From Chrysomallon squamiferum (lineage: Eukaryota > Mollusca > Gastropoda > Neomphalida > Peltospiridae): DNA of 64,000 bases. The notes beneath the pieces were generated by a model. The model saw nothing but the letters and a program-made list of their open reading frames with translations, did no database searches and was not told the DNA's origin. Both the position numbers and the translations under genes were made by a program. Shown here one piece after another: positions 61,561-64,000 of this stretch; the first letter of the stretch is position 1; each line of letters begins with the position of its first letter. The DNA lies in the NCBI GenBank assembly GCA_012295275.1, contig CM022665.1:23064002-23128001 (forward strand), read 5' to 3'.

Positions 61561-62233
61561 ACTAAACTAAAATTAAAATCAAAATCAAAATCAAAATCAA
61601 AATTAAAATTAAAAGAAGGAATAAAAGTAAATTAAACTTTTCTGAATTAATTAGTTTCTCTTTCTTTACTTGTATATTTGTTTAATATCACCATTCTCTG
61701 ATAGGAAATCGAATTAAAATTATGATAATTATATTTAAAATCAATTAATATTTGCTTGTGTTTACGAATATTTCCTGCGGCTATGGTATTATTGGCGAAT
61801 ATGAAGAAGAACAAGTGGAAATGATTTTGTATACACTGATTGACAATGATCATATAAATTAGAAAAAAAAAAAAAAAAAAAAAAAAAAGAAGAAGAAGAA
61901 GAATACACAAAATACTTATATATTATTTATTAAACTTTTTCACATAAGCTGTGGATGAAACAAATATGTCATCATCTTGTAAGCTTTCCTTTCCGCACTA
62001 ACACAACAAATTAATTAAATAGCAGTATCAAGGGAAATTAATAGCATAATGCATCTCTGGAAAAAAAAGAAAAAAAAAAGAAAATTAAGTGAATTTTAGA
62101 AATAATTATAGCTAACATATAAAATAATTTTACAGGAAATAACATACGACCAACCCAAAAGTAACAAAACAAAACAAAAAACAACAACAAAAAAACAAAC
62201 CCCTCAAAAACAACAACAACAACAATATAATAA

Positions 62234-62276
<43 letters not shown>

Positions 62277-62390
62277 CAAAATAAAATAAAATTAAAAATC
62301 CTAACAAACACATTGCTACTTCTTCACAACTACCAGTGCTACTACTACTACATACACACATTGATATACATACATTCATACATTCATACA

Positions 62391-62424
<34 letters not shown>

Positions 62425-63256
62425 CATACAAAAAATACATGATTGTTTTAATTTCCTTCCATACATTTATCTCCTCAATTAAATGTAACACAACCATTAC
62501 TACAATTACCATACAGTTTTCAAGTTTAATTATAGTTTCGTTTGAGTCATAACATTTTTTTTTTTTTCCCGTTTTTATTTTATTTTTTCTGTTTTAATAT
62601 CGATATGAGAACTTTTTGACACAAAGAGAATTTTGAAATGTTTCCATCGATTTTATCTGTTGTTGGCCTTGATACTAAATGGAGACAGTTTAATATTTGG
62701 TTACTCCAGTCTGAACGAAGACAACCTGCTGTTATGAAAATGTTTCGAAAAAAATCAAAGAAAAAAAAGAAAAAGAAAAAACAAACAAAGAGCCAAAAAC
62801 GGAAGAAAAAAAAAATACAAAAACGAACGAAAATAAATAGAAAAAGTAAACTAATCGTATGATATTGCTACTTATTATTATTATTATTATTTTTTATTTA
62901 TTTATTTATTTTTTTATTTTTTCACAGTTTAATATATTTTAGGTTTACTCGTTTTCTTTGTTGTTTTTTTGTTTTCGGTATTGAAATACAGATGTAAAAT
63001 AAAATAATACCACCCAAAAATGTATAGTTCCCCCCCAAAAAAAATAAAGGAATAAAGTAAATAAACAAACAAAAAATAATAAGAAGAAATAAAATAAAAT
63101 AAATAAATAAATAAATTTGAGATAACCCAATTATCACTATCAATATCATAATGATTAAAACAATATCCATCGTCAACATAATCTTAAAAATTACTACTAC
63201 TATTACTACATATACTACTACTACTATTACTATTATTATTATCATCATCATCATCG

Positions 63257-63303
<47 letters not shown>

Positions 63304-63810
63304 GTTATTGTTATTGTTATTATTATTATTATTATCATCATTATTATTATTAACGACAGATACAACTGAATTTTTTCGTTGTTATTCTTAAATAAATATA
63401 AATAAAAAAGTAATAAAAACTAAAATATTGTTTTTAAAAATTAAAATAATATAACAACAATATAAAACAAACAAATAATATTTGTATTTTGTAATAAAAA
63501 TAAAAATATAATAAATTTTAAATTCAGTTAAACAATAAAGCCTAAACTAAATATGCAAAGCAAATAAAAATAATCTGAAAACAAGTAAGAAGAAACTGTT
63601 TGGGAAGTACAGAAGAAATATAAAAAATAAATCTACATATAATTAGTTATGAAAAACAATGAACGAACCAATGAACTGCTATTTGTTTTCAAATTTAGTG
63701 ATGAATTTGTTCATATATTTAGCATTTCATAAACTACTTTAAATGAAGCAAAACCAAACTGATAAATTATAAATATATATATATATATATATTTCTTCTG
63801 CATCTGTGTG

Positions 63811-63877
<67 letters not shown>

Positions 63878-63999
63878 TAATTTTTTAATAACTTTTTAAT
63901 ACTTTTTTTTATATAAATATTTTCTTTTTTGTGTGTTGTTTATGTAATAATTAATTTATTTATTTGTTCATTTTATCATATACTGATAGACGTGGCTGT
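61561..63999. other. AT-rich repeat-dense end of window
   Basis: AAAATC units 61570-61612, poly-A 61862-61888, (AAAT)n 62230-62276, (CATA)n 62340-62430, (TCA/TTA)n 63240-63352 and (GA)n 63820-63872. The 147-codon minus frame 62922-63365 is poly-Ile from the ATT/ATC array. No gene seen. Confidence 0.6.
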
Positions 64000-64000
64000 T

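Noticed and set aside
62922-63365. 147-codon minus frame rich in Ile
   Set aside because: Generated by the ATT/ATC repeat at 63.24-63.35 kb.

Overview
The window is animal (eukaryotic, intron-containing) genomic DNA. It is AT-rich and packed with simple-sequence repeats: AAT/ATT, AAAT, CATA, GATA, GA, long poly-A and poly-TA. Genes are very sparse. The only recognisable proteins are two SIX-class homeobox proteins of the Six3/6 (Optix) type. Together with the lophotrochozoan-like protein sequence and the microsatellite load, this suggests a mollusc, most likely a coleoid cephalopod such as an octopus. That assignment is inference; no sequence in the window fixes the species.

Layout. 1-6 kb is the upstream region of gene 1: repeats, one moderately complex patch at 0.4-0.9 kb and a promoter-proximal block at about 6.01-6.20 kb. 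Gene 1 has exon 1 at 6489-7102, a 6284-bp intron (7103-13386) and exon 2 at 13387-13669; the predicted protein is 298 aa. From 14 to 56 kb lies a gene-poor interval with islands of complex, presumably regulatory, DNA in a sea of microsatellites. Gene 2 has exon 1 at 56760-57373, in the same orientation and ending at the same splice phase. Its second exon was not securely found before the window ends at 64 kb.

Main result. The locus is a tandem (same-strand) Six3/6 duplication. The first-exon proteins align without gaps at 176/205 identical residues. More than the coding sequence is duplicated. (i) Both genes share a promoter-proximal block of about 190 bp with paired TGATTG/GATTGAC sites, a CCAAT-type element and a distal core. 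(ii) Two further non-coding elements occur as collinear pairs between the genes (22.49-22.76 with 37.79-38.05 kb, and 23.66-24.06 with 40.27-40.68 kb). Their order, gene 1 - element - element - gene 2, is not what one simple tandem duplication gives. It predicts more copies outside the window, or independent duplication of the elements.

Six3/6 proteins are DNA-binding regulators of anterior brain and eye development in animals and act partly by recruiting co-repressors. Here both proteins keep the SIX domain and a K50 homeodomain. Gene 1 has the faster-changing protein and a C-terminal tail with a CtBP-like motif. Gene 2 keeps most of the residues recalled for vertebrate SIX3. Apart from a weak cysteine-rich ORF at 48.5-48.9 kb (minus strand) and a few exon-like segments, I see no other credible genes, no recognisable transposon coding sequence, no CRISPR and no convincing tRNA or rRNA. 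All similarity statements come from reading by eye; no database search or alignment program was run.
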